From NCBI GenBank assembly GCA_014762485.1, contig JABURU010000269.1, positions 1 through 6,496 on the forward strand: a stretch of DNA of 6,496 bases, written 5' to 3'. The stretch is from Gammaproteobacteria bacterium (GTDB taxonomy: Bacteria > Pseudomonadota > Gammaproteobacteria > Thiohalospirales > Thiohalospiraceae). Position 1 is the first letter of the stretch, and every line of letters begins with the position of its first letter. Made by a program: the position numbers and the translations under genes. A model generated the notes under the pieces. The model was not told the origin of the DNA. It did not search any database and worked only from the letters and a program-made list of their open reading frames with translations. Positions 6,313 to 6,496 of this stretch are shown piece by piece.

Positions 6313-6496
6313 TCAGTGACTATCAAAATGAAAAAAATCTTTTGCTTGTTGTGCATCGGCGTCAATTTGAGCCTTCAGGGCATCAAACGATTCAAAGCGC
6401 TGCTCATCACGGAGCTTCTTGCGAAACTCCACCTGTACATGACGACCCTAAATATCATCATTAAAATCGAACAGGTGCACTTCCAGCTGCGCCCGG
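6313..6496 (-). CDS. ribF: Bifunctional riboflavin kinase/FAD synthetase RibF, C-terminal end, interrupted by an in-frame TAG
   Basis: Only the last 60 codons are in the window; the start lies beyond the right edge. RibF phosphorylates riboflavin to FMN and adenylates FMN to FAD. The part seen is the end of the C-terminal riboflavin kinase domain. Before the break the frame encodes L-E-V-H-L-F-D-F-N-D-D-I. After it come G-R-H-V-Q-V-E-F-R-K-K-L-R-D-E-Q-R-F, then a D-A-L-K-A-Q-I helix and TGA at 6313-6315. Both parts match RibF well, but the codon between them is TAG (6448-6450), where relatives have Tyr in D-x-Y-G. Read literally, the protein would lose its last 44 residues, including the final strand and helix of the kinase domain. 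Downstream codons look fully conserved, which argues against long-standing decay. The ribF-ileS order (36-base gap) is normal for gammaproteobacteria. Identity is firm; whether the gene is intact is not. Confidence 0.85.

Noticed and set aside
6331..6337. Seven-base A/T homopolymer near the end of ribF as a frameshift site
   Set aside because: The frame reads through it as Phe-Phe in ordinary RibF sequence to the TGA, and no alternative frame gives a sensible product.
6331..6365. Possible ileS promoter on the minus strand inside ribF (TTGACG at 6360-6365 with AAAGAT about 17 bases on)
   Set aside because: The -35 is good but the -10 matches TATAAT at only three of six positions. Internal promoters for ileS within ribF are plausible, but this one is not supported enough to list.
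6328..6496. Plus-strand frame starting M-K-K-I-F-C-L-L-C, like a signal or lipoprotein leader, open to the right edge
   Set aside because: It is exactly codon-aligned antisense to the conserved ribF frame, has no Shine-Dalgarno before the ATG, and the part after the leader does not resemble a known protein.

Overview
The window looks like chromosomal DNA from a gammaproteobacterium. The evidence is the gene order and the protein types. Reading left to right there is the end of a type IV pilus tip gene (pilY1), a PilE-like minor pilin, and then, convergent to them, ispH, fkpB, lspA, ileS and ribF. From memory, this is the order in Pseudomonas (the pilY1-pilE end of the minor pilin cluster facing ispH-fkpB-lspA-ileS-ribF), except that no pilY2 separates pilY1 from the pilin here. 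Base composition is moderate and codon use is not Pseudomonas-like, so the source is probably another gammaproteobacterial lineage. I cannot name the genus.

Left part (1-1473, plus strand): the C-terminal half of a PilY1-family adhesin enters from the left edge. Six bases later comes a 149-residue prepilin with a class III (type IVa) leader. Together they are the distal end of a minor pilin operon whose products prime and tip type IV pili. The 103 bases from 1474 to 1576 separate the two convergent operons and hold only a weak hairpin.

Right part (1577-6496, minus strand): a tightly packed housekeeping operon read right to left as ribF, ileS, lspA, fkpB, ispH. Gaps are 36, 11 and 1 bases, then a one-base TGATG overlap. 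It covers flavin cofactor synthesis, isoleucyl-tRNA charging, lipoprotein signal peptide removal, a peptidyl-prolyl isomerase and the last step of MEP isoprenoid synthesis. ileS starts at GTG. fkpB starts at 2946, not at the more upstream ATG. The Shine-Dalgarno sequences of lspA and fkpB lie in the tails of the genes before them.

The most unexpected observation is at the right edge. The ribF reading frame is recognisable on both sides of an in-frame TAG (6448-6450), located where RibF proteins normally have the Tyr of a conserved D-x-Y-G stretch. RibF is normally essential, so this is a sequencing or assembly error, a tolerated truncation, a pseudogene copy, or amber readthrough. Apart from that I see conserved, ordinary genes and no new defence, mobile or RNA system.
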